The translations under genes and the position numbers were made by a program. A DNA stretch of 64,000 nt from Siphonodentalium dalli (lineage: Eukaryota; Mollusca; Scaphopoda; Gadilida; Siphonodentaliidae), in the NCBI GenBank assembly GCA_032622095.1, contig CP136061.1, positions 193,756,369 through 193,820,368 on the forward strand, read 5' to 3'. Shown here one piece after another: positions 11,056 to 23,019 of the stretch (position 1 is its first letter; every line of letters begins with the position of its first letter). Under the pieces are notes generated by a model. The model worked only from the letters and a program-made list of their open reading frames with translations. It had not been told where the DNA came from and did not search any database.

Positions 11056-12349
11056 CAGGACAGTGAACTCAATCTTGACTTTCGAGTCACTGCTGACATT
11101 TTGTAGACACCTCGGTGACATATCAGTTGCTCCAGTTCAACTAGAAGTGACATATTTTTGAAATTAGATACACACAGAGAGGAGATTTACTAGGCTGCAA
11201 TTGGAACTAGTATTTGATCAATGTCTCATATTAGCAAGCCGAGGTCCACACGGATTACTCACAGTTCCATAATTTCTAACTATTTTCTGTCAACCAGCTC
11301 AGCATTATTCCATGCCACTTTAGGTTTGTCTACTGGGGTAACTACTATTATACCAAATGATAAGCAGTTACTATAATATTATTTTGTTGAAAATATATGA
11401 TTTCAGATTTTTTACTAGCTGATCCGAGTGTCGGGAAATGATCGCTGAACTATTATGGTATATTTGTTAAAGAAAGACGATAATCACATAATAAAGTATA
11501 TTCTTGGTATAAACACGACAAACCTCGAAAACTGAAGTAAATAAACCCGGTTTTTTAATTTTCGGCACAGAATGATTAGAAACGCTCTTTATATTAGGTG
11601 TGTGAAGTTGATTTGACGTTGGACGTTCGTGGACATTCGCGGTGTGAAGTTGGTTTGACATTGGACGTTGGACATTCGACACTCACGGCGATCTTAAAAC
11701 CGCTTATTTGCAGCTTACTCGAATCGCACATGGACACAGGAAGAACCGCTTTGTTTCGGTCGAAGCGGTATTGCGTGGGAATAATCTATGCTCCATAGGA
11801 TTTCCCTGCCGAAATTTCAAGGTTATTGATCCACTGGTTTTGCCTCTACCCTCTGCACTCACGGTGAAATTTAGCCAGAATTTTCGAAGTCGAACGTCCA
11901 TTTGTTTTCCTTTCGAAAGACGTTAAAACAGACATTCAAATATATGCTTCTGCATGGCCCAATTGTAGGGCCCGTTTCGGGTGCCATGGGCGTACCTGGA
12001 TGTATAACGTATGAAAATAATCGGCATTTCATAGTTTGTGAGATAATGGGGGTGATCAAATATTTGGGAATACTCCGGTGATGTTGGACGGACGTTGGAC
12101 GTTCGTGGACATTCGCGACACGGTCTGTTTTCAATAAAATACCATATAATCGCATTTGTTTATATGACTGGCAGCTGCATTGTGCCCACACAACTTATTT
12201 AAAAAGATCACTTTCCTGCCAAACATATATTTCTATGTAAATAATCAAATTGTTGAATGTCCACGAACGTCCTGTTGTCTTGAATATAAGTTTTACCGTG
12301 GCACCCGTATGTTTACGATAAGTTCGTACACAAGTAGTTTCGATGCCCC
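11056..12349. other. Unassigned region with a dispersed 21-bp word
   Basis: No gene is supported. The word TTGGACGTTCGTGGACATTCG occurs at 11619-11639 and 12095-12115, and an 18-bp piece occurs in inverted orientation at 12255-12272, which may mark the edges of an old element. Short open frames on both strands here show no domain. Confidence 0.45.
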
Positions 12350-12614
12350 CCATATCATCAGATTCCAACAACAACAATGTTTTTGGAAATGCCGCTTCAG
12401 TTATCAGAATCCATTCGTTGTCCAAAAATAATGCTAACCACAGTCAACTATAGTATAAATTGCTCAAAATTTGTTATTTATCAACATTTTGTTCAACGAA
12501 ATTTTGCCGGTTTATATCTGACACCCAAAAGGGTTCCTCGACTCGAATAAAATATTTTTACACCCGAAGCCAAAGAAATAGTAATTTGCGAGCGTTAATT
12601 CGAATTATGCATCT
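12350..12614 (-). mobile_element. TTAA-type MITE, family A copy 4 (inverted, one end eroded)
   Basis: It is the reverse complement of the 3' half of the copy at 6310-6726 (shared AATAATGCTAACC, ATTTATCAACAT and ACGAAATTTTGCC blocks) followed by the common GGTTCCTCGACTCGAATAAAA end. TTAA remains at 12615-12618; the left end is not clear. Confidence 0.6.
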
Positions 12615-12618
12615 TTAA

Positions 12619-13216
12619 CACATTTTACGTATTTTGATCCAGGGAACCGGAGCCGAACTATATATACAATGTATCTATAATTTGCGACCACAAAGCGTCA
12701 ATATGGTGACTTTAAGTTGATATAATTCAACAGGTATTCGCAATGATGTTTAAAACCGAAAACAAGGAAGGTGTTTGTCGAACACAAAGTCTGAATGATA
12801 AATTTATTTTCAATGCATGGTAATGGTAACAGTACATGTGTACAAAATGACAAAACATATTATTATTATCAAGGCCTATATATACACTATAAATGTGCTC
12901 TTTGGTCATAGTATAAGATAGTTTATTGTAATACACCAATGGAACGTGTTTGATGCGATTGAACGTATCTGAGAAGCTGATTGTCCTGATGTCACTTGTA
13001 CACGCCATACAGACGCCATACTTTAACACACACTGGCAAATTTGGCTAGCAATTCGTCGTAAATCTAGGCTGTAATATATACTATGAGGTATGAATTACA
13101 CACTGCTATTTAATAATATTAAAATAACTGGCAATAATCAATCCTGCAATAACTCGTCGCATTTCATCACTCGGGTAAGTGATAAAACATCGAAGTCAAG
13201 CACAGTATGTACTCCC
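12619..13216. other. Unassigned spacer
   Basis: Nothing supportable; the 100-codon antisense frame at 12727-13029 has no domain. Confidence 0.4.
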
Positions 13217-13476
13217 TTAACCTTTCGATGACTGGAGCTTCCTGAAATTTTGCGCAAACCCTGTGCCAATGCATTATCTTATATGTGCTAGTCCCCCATA
13301 TAGGGAGCCTCGCATATAAAAGAGATTGCATTGGCCTTAAATATTTACCTTGATCTTGTAAGCCATGCATTCTCTTATATATGCGAGGCTCCCTATGAGA
13401 GACTCGCATATGAGAAAATGCACTTGCGTACGATCGCGAGTGATGCACCAGCACAACTCCAACCATGAAGGGTTAA
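13217..13476. mobile_element. Foldback MITE, family B copy 1
   Basis: The ends are TTAACC...GGTTAA. Inside are alternating inverted modules of GCATTCTCTTATATATGCGAG and its complement around a CTTGTAAGCCA spacer. Related copies are at 14881, 15302, 36511 and 37558. Noncoding. Confidence 0.7.
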
Positions 13477-13616
13477 CTTGTATTTCAATGGTGTGCAATA
13501 GATCTATATGAAGAATTTAGCACATTTGGTAACTAGGTTAGGACTAATTTTGCATCAATCTCACCCTGGTTAAGTGGACCTCGGATCATGGTAATCTGCT
13601 ATGATATTGATGAGTC

Positions 13617-13977
13617 CTGCCGAATTGCTATGATGCTGGTGGGGCATTATATGATGCTGCTACGAAAAGTATAATTATTTTGTCTCTATAAAGCTGACAA
13701 AACATAGCTACTTAAAAGATATTTTAATAAGGGCTGCTTGCAAAACGACGGGAATATACAGTTTGATTATGGTCAGTTTGCAACAACCAACATAGCTATT
13801 ATGAACATATATATATGTGTGTGTTTTGTTTGTTTTATACATATTCATGTTACACAAAGGCTGCGAAAATGACCACTTGAGATAAATAACGGTATTGTTT
13901 CTTAACATAATCGGTTTGCCCCACCAGCACCATAGCAGTTCAGCACGACCCACCATCATCATAGCAAATTGGCACGG
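13617..13977. mobile_element. MITE, family D copy 1
   Basis: Inverted ends pair GAATTGCTATGATGCTGGTG on the left with CACCAGCACCATAGCAGTTC and CACCATCATCATAGCAAATT on the right. Internal TTGCAAAACGACGG and TTTGCAACAACCAACA recur in the copy at 30610-31125. Confidence 0.65.
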
Positions 13978-14611
13978 ATGGCCTTGGTTGTAAGTTGTAC
14001 TTTAGAAATAAAAGTTACCAATTTATGAATTTCCTCAATACTATACTAATAGTATGGTATAATGATAATATGAATGCGATATTACCGACAAAACACACTT
14101 TGTGTGAACCGATCGAGCATTTGTTTATATACAGCACGTAAATAGTGTCTGATAAGCAAAACACTCAACACCGTTGCGATTTTTTTTTTGGGAGAGTGAT
14201 TCACGGTTACCCATTCAACACCAAAACATTGAGCGGCGAGAATTAGCTCTGTATCGATATGTTGCAAACAATATGGTGTAAATTTCACCAAAGTTCACAT
14301 ACATTGAGGTCTCCCCGGTATTAAGTGTTTTGCGTATCGCGCAGTCTTTACCAACTGTACAGTATCATAATATGGCTTGTATTTACTAACAAGGCGTATC
14401 TTGACAATAACATGCTATTTATGCGATATTCATATCATTGGTATAAGAACAACTTTGTTTATATTTTAATATTCTTTCTGTTTTTGGCGGTTTTAACGGA
14501 TGTGTTTTTTTTAAAACAGCAATACCAGTCGCGAAGTCCACCCGTATCTTAACCAGGGATGAATCGCACTATCACATAATGTATTCATGGATATAAGTTG
14601 ATGTCGTCCGA
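13978..14611. other. Downstream of the GST stop codon; 3' UTR and spacer
   Basis: On the minus strand this follows the GST stop and should contain its 3' UTR. I cannot place a poly(A) signal with confidence. No other gene is seen. Confidence 0.45.
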
Positions 14612-14779
14612 TCAGAACGTCGAGGCCGGTCTCGAGTCCAGATATTTCTTCGCCCTTTTGTCGCTCTCCACACCTGTTATTACTGCTGCAAGATTCTTGT
14701 ATTTCTCGAACAACGCTGGATCGACAGCTGTTTTCACCCAATGGAGGATATCATAAAGGCGAAAGTCAGCCCACGTTAT
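14612..14779 (-). CDS. GST gene exon 5, C-terminus (residues 153-207) and stop
   Basis: A TTCTGCAG acceptor opens 55 codons and a TGA. The peptide starts ITWADFRLYDILHW, includes a DPALFEKYKNL segment, and ends KKYLDSRPASTF. The T-W-A-D capping box, the leucine/lysine helix and the SRP...TF tail are hallmarks of the end of sigma-class GSTs. Nothing GST-like follows. This exon shows that the gene is complete and gives its 3' limit. No clear polyadenylation signal was pinned down. Confidence 0.9.
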   Translation of the reverse strand: MTWADFRLYDILHWVKTAVDPALFEKYKNLAAVITGVESDKRAKKYLDSRPASTF

Positions 14780-14880
14780 CTGCAGAACAACACAATCATT
14801 CAGAACAAAACAAACCGACTGAATACAAAATATATATCACATTTATAGTTACTGTGTATATTGAGCTGCATTGGCCTGTG

Positions 14881-15121
14881 TTAACCCTTTCACGACGGGA
14901 GCTGCGCTGGTGCATCACAAAAGACCATGTGCCAATGCATTCTCTTATATATATACGAGTCTCTGCTATGGAACCTCGCATATATAAGAGACTGCACGCC
15001 ATGGCTTACAATATCAAGGTAAATATTGTAAGATCAGTACATTCTCTCATATATATGCGAGGCGCCATTGGCATAGGGTTTTCTCAAAATTTAAATTTTG
15101 CTCCAGTCATGGAAGGGTTAA
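14881..15121. mobile_element. Foldback MITE, family B copy 2 (GST intron 4)
   Basis: It runs from TTAACCCTTTCACGACGGGAG to TCATGGAAGGGTTAA and contains three GCATTCTCTTATATATGCGAG-type modules. It lies in the last GST intron. Confidence 0.72.
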
Positions 15122-15301
15122 TCCAATTATCAACGATATCGCACACAACTAGAGGCCAATTATCGTAACGAGAGCTATATATCCGCATAGATTCGACTCC
15201 CAGTACCATCCAAAAAGCCGGACTGGATCGAAACAGGTGAAAATTAATAATTGACCTCCAATTGTGTACTATATCGTGAAAGTTGCATATGACATTTATC
15301 A

Positions 15302-15558
15302 CTTCCATGATTAGAGCTTATTTTGCGAAAACTCTATGCCAAGCATTCTCTTATGTACATCTATATATGCGAGTCTCCCACACAGAGCCTTGCGTATATA
15401 AGATAATGCATTGGCCTAACAATATTTACCTTCACCTTGTAAGTCAGTACATTCTGTTATATATGAAAGGCTCCCTTGGGTGACCCGCATAATATGATAA
15501 TGCACTGGCACATGACATTAATACTGCACCAGCGCAGCTCCCACCACGAAAGGGTTAA
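15302..15558. mobile_element. Foldback MITE, family B copy 3 (GST intron 4)
   Basis: It has the same modular palindrome as the neighbour at 14881 and ends CCACGAAAGGGTTAA. Its left end is worn. The two copies 180 bp apart point to local transposition or duplication. Confidence 0.68.
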
Positions 15559-16081
15559 ACGTTTCATTAGTCCAAATGTCCTTCGACCAGTTTGTGATAT
15601 TGGTTTAGAACAACCGATATCACAAGCTGGTCTGAGATGGCGGCATCATGGTGCTGATATGACCATTTTATTCACCTTCCTCCAATCCTCGCTCCTCCAA
15701 TCTAGGAATTCAAAAGATTTGATGGCACTCACTGATTTTCATTTATAGTGAATTGGACATATTTTATGAACTAAAGTTATCGTTGAATACCTCAGAATTG
15801 GGTAACATCTTTTTGAACAGAAAAATATATTTCTAAAAATTAAATTAAATTAAACTGTAGTTGAATCCTTATTAAAATCACAACAACAAAAACAAAACAT
15901 AAAAGTTATGTTGTGATCTTGTACACTTTGTATTAGTACAAATATATTTACTTTGGGAGAGGAGATGGATATTCTTTTGAAACCTTTTGCAAATTTAGTT
16001 GTTCTAACATAAAAGTTATCTTAATCCATTCCGTATACCGTGTACGGTACTAAATTAATCTGTGTCGAAGTTCACACTCAC

Positions 16082-16192
16082 CCCTGATTTAACACAGTGC
16101 CCCGAGCTTCCACCATACTCCTTCACCAATCCGTCCAGATATCCGAGTTTTTGTGGGAGAAACACTTCTATCGTATTCTTTAGGAGTTCAGC
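16082..16192 (-). CDS. GST gene exon 4 (residues 116-152)
   Basis: This exon is too short to stand out as an open frame. A TTATATAG acceptor precedes 37 codons beginning AELLKNTIEVFLPQKLGYL, continuing with a DGLVKEYGG segment, and ending at a GTGAGT donor in phase 0. The pattern (leucine helix, then LGYLDGLxKExGG, then a short loop) matches the region just before the TWAD helix in sigma GSTs. The usual FVGDS loop is replaced by HCVKSG, a divergence worth noting. It is separated from exon 3 by a 9-kb intron filled with retrotransposon remains. Confidence 0.87.
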
Positions 16193-17502
16193 CTATATAA
16201 AACATAGTATATATAGATATGCAATGTATTATTGTCACCAGAAAATGTTTCGAAAGACTATAATTATAGTCAGCGTGTCCGTCCGTCCATCCATTCGTGC
16301 GTGCGTCCGGGTTATCAGGATAATAAACTTAATGAATATTAATCAGAATTTCATGGGATTTGGTATGTTATTGATATGTGAGAACGCACAGAACGGTCCG
16401 ATTATGTTGACGGAGTTATGGCCTTGTTCGTCATTTGTTGACATTGGTATGTGTTTGACAATTAAGAAGACGCAGGTCAAGTTCGAAAATGGTCATGGTC
16501 CGTTGGTTTTTGACAGTAATATATACCCCCTTTCTGACTTAGAATTAAAAACTGTTGGGTTACCCGGGTTATAATTTAAGCAACAGTAATTGACATAATA
16601 TCATAATACTTGGTATGTGGTTCACATGTAAGATGTCGAATGTGCTAAAATGGTTATATATTGGGTTCGGTGATATTGACGGTCAATGTCATTTGAAATC
16701 AAAGTTTGTTCAAAGATTGTTGCCAGAATTTGAACCCCGTTTCCAAGGTAACCACACTCAATTACATTGAATATCAGGAAATATGCATTATTTGAGTCAA
16801 AATGAACCAATTGCTACTATTAACTATGTGTATATATCAAAGAATGTATATTACCGGGTAAGCTAGTACAGATGTTACCAAGGCTTAGCGTCGATGGTCA
16901 AAGTCATTCAAAAACTACTTGTAGTTTGTGATCAATATTTGGGAGTCTCTTGCATATCAAACAGTAACTATACCCTGCTTCTCACTAATCAGAAATATCT
17001 TAAGGTACGTATTACCGGGCACCCACTTTGGTATGGTGGAGGATGTGTGCATACAGATATTAAACATCTAATTTCGAAATTTTCTTTGTAAATTTCACCA
17101 TTTGTGTGACGTCATTGAAGTACGGCTAAATTTACCATTTTGGTAAATTATACTGTTTTCCCCATATGCACATGTACCCCTTAGGATTCCAATGTTTTTT
17201 AAAAACTCAAATGAGTCTTAAATGGTGTTACTTTATTTTATTCCCATTTATGATTCCAAATAGAGTTATCGCTCATATCCGTGTAATATTTACATATGGT
17301 TTACATGGTAAAATATTATATGGTAAAGTCAGATATACAATGATATACTCTGGTAAAACCAATGTAAAGTCCATGTAAATAGGACATACCCTTGTAAATT
17401 CCAAGTTAAGACATGGTGTACCCCACTTATATTATACTCCGGTGAAACCTGCTGTATTACCATTACTTACAAAACATTAACCAACATGGGAGCCTATTTA
17501 GA
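16193..17502. other. GST intron 3, proximal part; no gene seen
   Basis: This stretch has a GTCCGTCCGTCCATC-type run near 16280 and recurring TGGTAAA words between 17140 and 17400. The 170-codon plus-strand frame at 16062-16574 overlaps GST exon 4 in antisense and is not protein-like. Confidence 0.45.
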
Positions 17503-18200
17503 TAGATAGATATATAGTTTAATGACATAAAACGTCCACACGAGACAGATGTCAAAATAACAAATATATATAACAATGTCAACAATGATTCAACATAGTA
17601 CATAATACTGCAGTAACTATTTCATTATTATATCAGCAGAATTTGACCTTTCTTTGAAAAATGTCCTGACCATGTTGCAGATTATGTTGCATGTATGAGG
17701 CTCGTTGTTTAGCATTATGTATTGGAATTTTTGGCCATCATTCAATCCAATAAATTTATCACTCATCATCTCTATCTCACAACAGAAGTGTTTACGCGTC
17801 TTATCATATGTGTTGCAGCGCATAAGGAAGTGTTCTTCATTCTCAACATCCATGTTACATTTCCTACAAATTCTTTCATCAAGTGACACTTTTTGCTGTT
17901 TATGGCGACCCTTTTCAATTTCCAAGTTATGATTACAAATTCTTAGTTTACAAAACATAATTTTTGTGTCGATATTCTGCACAATATTAAGATAAGGTTC
18001 TTGTGTGTAATGTTTTTTGACTACACGGTACGTCCTTAACTTATTCGCGCCCGAACATTTGTCATCGTTGAAAATATCAGTTTTATAATTCTCTATGTGG
18101 CTTTCTTTCAATTTGATTTTAATGTCATATATGTACCAGCAATTTTGAGATCGGTTGAACTCCATCTTACACAGCTGTTTCCGTTCTTGGACTTAAATAA
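17503..18200 (-). pseudogene. LINE 3' fragment (C-terminal RT tail)
   Basis: An open minus-strand frame at 18165-17617 (182 codons) matches the C-terminal region of invertebrate LINE polyproteins: KLRTYRVVKKHYTQEPYL, then LRICNHNLEIEKGRH, then a Cys/His knuckle in ERICRKCNMDVENEEHFL followed by RCNTYDKTRKHF. No RT active site is present, so this is a severely 5'-truncated copy. A TATC-type microsatellite near 17503-17518 marks the 3' tail, as expected for its orientation. Confidence 0.75.
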
Positions 18201-18926
18201 TATACAAAAACCAAACCCATCTAAATTCTTATCCCTGTTGAAATACGTTTTGTAGGATCGGTAGTGTACTGCTACAAGGTCGGCATACCATACTTTAGTC
18301 TAGACATAGGACTAATACTATCATTCCCCCTGTATCATTTGTATATTATTGTATGGCATTACCTCACCTCATTCGAAATCAAAAGATATGTGTTGTTAGA
18401 TGCCTCATAACATTAATACTCACGCCCTGTAATCGACTTCCGACAGTCCGGAGGATAAACTCAGTTCGGGGGAGAAACAGTGTCAACATTGAATTCAGCC
18501 ACCTGATTATAATCGCTATGTTTGTCATCAAAAGTCCCCCCCCCCCACCAAGGACGCTTACATTGTCGATCAGGCATGGATTCGAAGACACAACGGCCAT
18601 TCTACTTCTAATTATTATTGTATGTTTTATTTTATTTTAACCATTATTATGATCATGACGTCGGCGTGTTTTTTTTTCTTCAAATTTCCAGTTTCAGAAC
18701 GAGCACCAGAGACAATATTTTCGAGCAAATTAGCTCAACTAATTGATATTTCTTTAATACAACATTTATTAAATACGTGGGGAAAGAATGCACAGATCTA
18801 GAACCGTGTATTCGAAAATTTATGACAAAGATAGTACGAAGCAATATTTTTTCCAAGCTAACAGTCAGTACGGAGTAAAGATACTGTTTGTTCGGATGTG
18901 AATTTCCAATGTATCCTGACAAAACA
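18201..18926. other. Intronic spacer
   Basis: Nothing supportable, apart from a C-run near 18535. Confidence 0.4.
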
Positions 18927-19299
18927 CAAGATCGCGTGTTTATAAAGAGTAACAAGTTGCCAAATATCACCAAAACGATCTGATTGTACTTAATATGAAA
19001 ATATCATGTTATACACGAAAAACGTCGATATGTCGCGTGTGCATAAAGAGTTACCATATATCAAATATCAAATATCACCAAACCGATCTGATTGTACTTA
19101 ATATGAAAATATCATGTTATACACGAAAAAAGTCGATATGTCGCGTGTGCATAAAATGTTACCATATATCAAATATCAAATATCACCAAAACGATCTGAT
19201 AGGTACTTAATATGAACATATCATGTTATACACGAAAAAAGTCGATATGTCGCGTGTGCATAAAGAGTTACCATATATCAAATATCAAATATCACCAAA
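18927..19299 (+). repeat. Tandem repeat, about 109-bp unit, ~3.4 copies
   Basis: The unit start TTAATATGAAAATATCATG recurs near 18989, 19098 and 19208. Each unit contains TCGATATGTCGCGTGTGCAT and CAAATATCAAATATCACCAA. A degenerate partial unit leads the array. Confidence 0.85.
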
Positions 19300-19952
19300 T
19301 AATGTCACGTTCATTTGGCAATGCATCCGTAAAACGACTATTTATCTGTGTTGTATAACTGCATTACGTGGATTACAAATTGTTCGTGGCAGTGTATACA
19401 CATTCATATATTATTCTATGTAGACTACACACAGAGATTTAAGAGTCGGCAAGGGGTGGGGTTGGGGCACACCCCACCCAAACGTTGAACTTTGAACCCC
19501 CGGTCATACAAAACCGTGTTGTCTGTCTTTTAAATTTAAATGAGCTGCCATATATGGACTAAAATACTCCCTGGAATATTATTGGGCCAATTCTAGTCAG
19601 GAACGTCAATGTGGCAGACTATCCGTGAAATAAAAGTGTCGGTTGTGAAAGATTGTGGTTTGATATGTCTACCTATATTTTAAGTGGAAGAGGAAGGGGC
19701 ACTGTTTCGGTTGGCATTATTTGACACGAAGCAAGAATGTATCCACACAGATTATGCTTGAAATAAATCATTTTTAATGAACCCATTCACTCTAAATGAT
19801 GACTTCCGAGAATAACATCAAATGGATGACTATGACTACAACTTAAACCCAGACAATCCTGAAAACTCCTCTAATTATACCCTCCTTAGTGAATTTAATG
19901 ATAAATTGACACTAATAAACCAAAATGTGTCATCACCAATTATACACTTTAA

Positions 19953-20472
19953 AGGTGGATTATCTCTTTGTAAACATGTATTATATAGTTACCGGGGTAT
20001 AAAATATTAGATCTGAATCGAAGACTCCTGTCCGGAAATGCTTCTATCGATTAATATTAATTTTATTTCGAATATTTTCTGGTGTAAAAAGGTGTGTTTG
20101 TTCAGCTAACGAACAATATTGGTTACTGTTAACAAAGACCAGAATTTATATTGTGCAATTTTGTCACAAATAAACGTTAATTATACTCATTATCGCTTAT
20201 ATCTGTGGAACAAAACAGTACAAACAACCAATCTGTGACATTTGACATTCGTTGCGTAGCCGTAGGAACAGCCCAGTGCTCTATATCGCAATACGGTCTC
20301 ATCCGAATGGTCGGTTCTAAAAATAGTAACATAAATGGGCCCGATTTAATATTCGAAATAAAATCAATATTAATTGATAGAAGCTTTTCCGGACATAGGT
20401 CTTCAGTTCATATCTATTATTTTATACCCACGCAACTATTTAAAATTTGTTATTTAAAGAGATAATCCATCT
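19953..20472. mobile_element. TTAA-flanked MITE, family C copy 1
   Basis: TTAA borders both sides. The inverted ends are AGGTGGATTATCTCTTT and AAAGAGATAATCCATCT, followed inward by a second inverted pair around TCGATTAATATT / AATATTAATTGAT. A relative lies at 36907-37261. No coding frame. Confidence 0.75.
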
Positions 20473-20544
20473 TTAACATACGTTCACTATTAAAAAATAT
20501 GGATTATAAAATTATCCACTTTCCTGTATACCTGCAGACACAGA

Positions 20545-23005
20545 TTTGATATAATAGGCGTTACTGAAACTTGGCTTACCGATGAATCTCAAGTGGATCT
20601 ACCGGAAATGGGAAGCTATAGCTTATATGAGACTCTCATGAGTGATAGAGGTGGGGGTGGAGTTGGACTTGATGTACATGAAAACCTTAAAGCACAGGTA
20701 CGATCAGACTTGTCTTTGTTCAGTGAGATCTTCGAAAGCTTATTTATTGAAATTCATAACAAACATAAAAAACAAGAACCAAATAGTAGGCTGTATATAT
20801 CGAAGCCCAAATTCTAGCGTTGGTTTTAACCCAGATACATAAAGAGAAAAAAGATTGTTTTCTAAAGGGAGACTTTAATATAAACATAATGCTAATAACA
20901 CCAGTGGAAACAACTTCATTAACTTACTAAAGTCATTTATGTTCTTGCCATCAATAACGAAACCCACTAGAATAACTGAGTTCAGTGCAACCCTTATTGA
21001 CAACATATTCTCCAACTGTCTCCTCTCCTCGTCTATCAATGCTGGTATATTCGTGGAAGAAATTACGGACCACTTGCCTAGCTATCTTCTTCTGAGTAAT
21101 GGAAATAAAACAATGACTAAGAAAGACGTATTTGTATGGCAAAGAGAATATTCAAAAAGAAACAAAGAATTTTTTTATAACCTAATTATCCAAAATTGAC
21201 TGAATCATGGTGTTGAACAACCAGTATTGCAACAAAGCCTACAATTCTTTCCATGAAACATTAACAAACATTTATAATAATAATTGTCCAAAAATCAGAA
21301 AGAAAATCAAACCTTCTAATCATTACAATCCATGGACAACAGCGGGTATACTAAATTCCATTATAAGAAAGAATAAACTATATAAAATATTCATAAAGAT
21401 CAGAAGACACTATAATAATGATCGATACAAGAAGTATAGGAATAGACTAAATTCAATTATCCGTACTGCTAAACAACACTATTATATGAAATTCCAACAA
21501 TATGAAGGTAATATCAATGGCACATGGAAACTGATCAAAAACATTCTCAACAAGAAAAAGGGAAGCAAAAACATAACAGAGTTCTTTTATGAAAATAAAT
21601 ATATTAATAATAAAGAGGAAATTGCTACCAAATTCAATGAATTTTTCACCAATATTGGAACAACGCTTGCTGCAAAAATTTAATCTAACAAGAATCCAGC
21701 AGATTACCTTAATCAACCCATGTGTTCTTCTGTCTTTATCCAATCAACAGATGAACTTGAAGTCATAGAAATTCTCAAAAATATCAGTGCAAATAAGGCT
21801 GCTGGTATCATGATTGATGATCTCAAGTGTTCAATCTTGAAACATTATAGCGAATATATCATTAAACCCATTACACATATATGCAATCTTTCTCTTGCTA
21901 CTGGAATATTTCCAGACCTCATGAAAGTAGCAAAAGCTGTACCTAGTTTTAAAGCTAAAGGCCCAACCACTCTAAGTAACTACAGGCCAGTCTCTGTGCT
22001 GCCTGTATTTTCCAAAATCCTAGAAAAAATGATGTACAACCGACTGAACAAATACTTAACCAAATATAATATCCTATATATTAGTCAATGTGGATTCAGA
22101 AAGAATCACTCAACTATTCTGGCACTGACTGATCTCTTAAAGAAAAAATACACCATTGGGGTGTTCCTTGATCTATCAAAGGCATTTTATACAATAAATC
22201 ATAATATAATGCTAAATAAACTTGAACATTATGGGTGTCGTGGGGTTGCACTGGACTGGTTCCAAAGCTATTTGACTAATAGAAAACAATCGGTACAGTA
22301 CGAAGGCCACTTATCTTCACAAACAGATATAATATGTGGAGTTCCACAAGGACTAATACTCGGCCCTTTACGATTTCTGATAAATATAAACGATCTTCCA
22401 AATATATGTAAGGACTTGAATCTAATATTATTTGCTGATGATACAAATGCATTTTACTCCAATAAAGATATAAGTAAGGCATACGATGTAGTCAACAAAG
22501 AAATGGAGGCATTGAGCAAATGGTTTCTTGCTAATAAATTATCTCTAAACCTGGAAAAAAACTAATTACATGATTTTTACGAATACAGATCTATGCAAAA
22601 ACAAATAACTGTCCTACCCGAGCTCAAGATCAATGAATGTCAGATACAAAGAGTTAAAAACACTAAATTCCTAGGAATTAATATTGAAGAAAATTTATCA
22701 TGGAATATGCAAGTGGACTCTATTACCAAAAAAACTCTAAAAAAAATTTAGGACTCATGAGAAAAATCAGTGATGTCATACCCAGAGATACAATGAAAAC
22801 AATATATTCTGTACTGGTTATTCCACATATCACTTATTGTAATGCCATATGGAGTGCAACAACAAAGAAAAACCTTGGAAATCTTGAAAAAATACAAGAC
22901 AAAGCAATCGCCGCACACTATCTTATAAACAACAAGGGGTACGCATCTGAGATGCTTTTGTCGAGTTTTTTGGCAGTCCAACCAAACTTCTGTCTCTGTC
23001 AATAA
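20545..23005 (+). pseudogene. Degraded CR1/Jockey-type LINE (endonuclease plus RT), frameshifted
   Basis: Family segments appear in order on the plus strand but in changing frames. Endonuclease: IIGVTETWL near 20565, IVGCIYRSPNSS near 20780, GDFNINI near 20870, then EEITDHLPSY near 21060. RT: YRPVSVLPVFSKILEKMMY near 21980, QCGFRKNHST, FLDLSKAFYTINH, GVPQGLILGP and FADDTNAF near 22430. Thumb region: TYCNAIWSATTKKNL near 22830. At least four frameshifts or stops break it, so it is dead. It sits in GST intron 3 against the transcription of GST. The C-terminal end is cut just before the 161-bp satellite. Confidence 0.85.
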
Positions 23006-23019
23006 GGTGCACAACTTCG

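Noticed and set aside
16062-16574. 170-codon plus-strand frame
   Set aside because: It overlaps GST exon 4 on the opposite strand and mixes intron sequence; the exon with its splice sites explains the region better.
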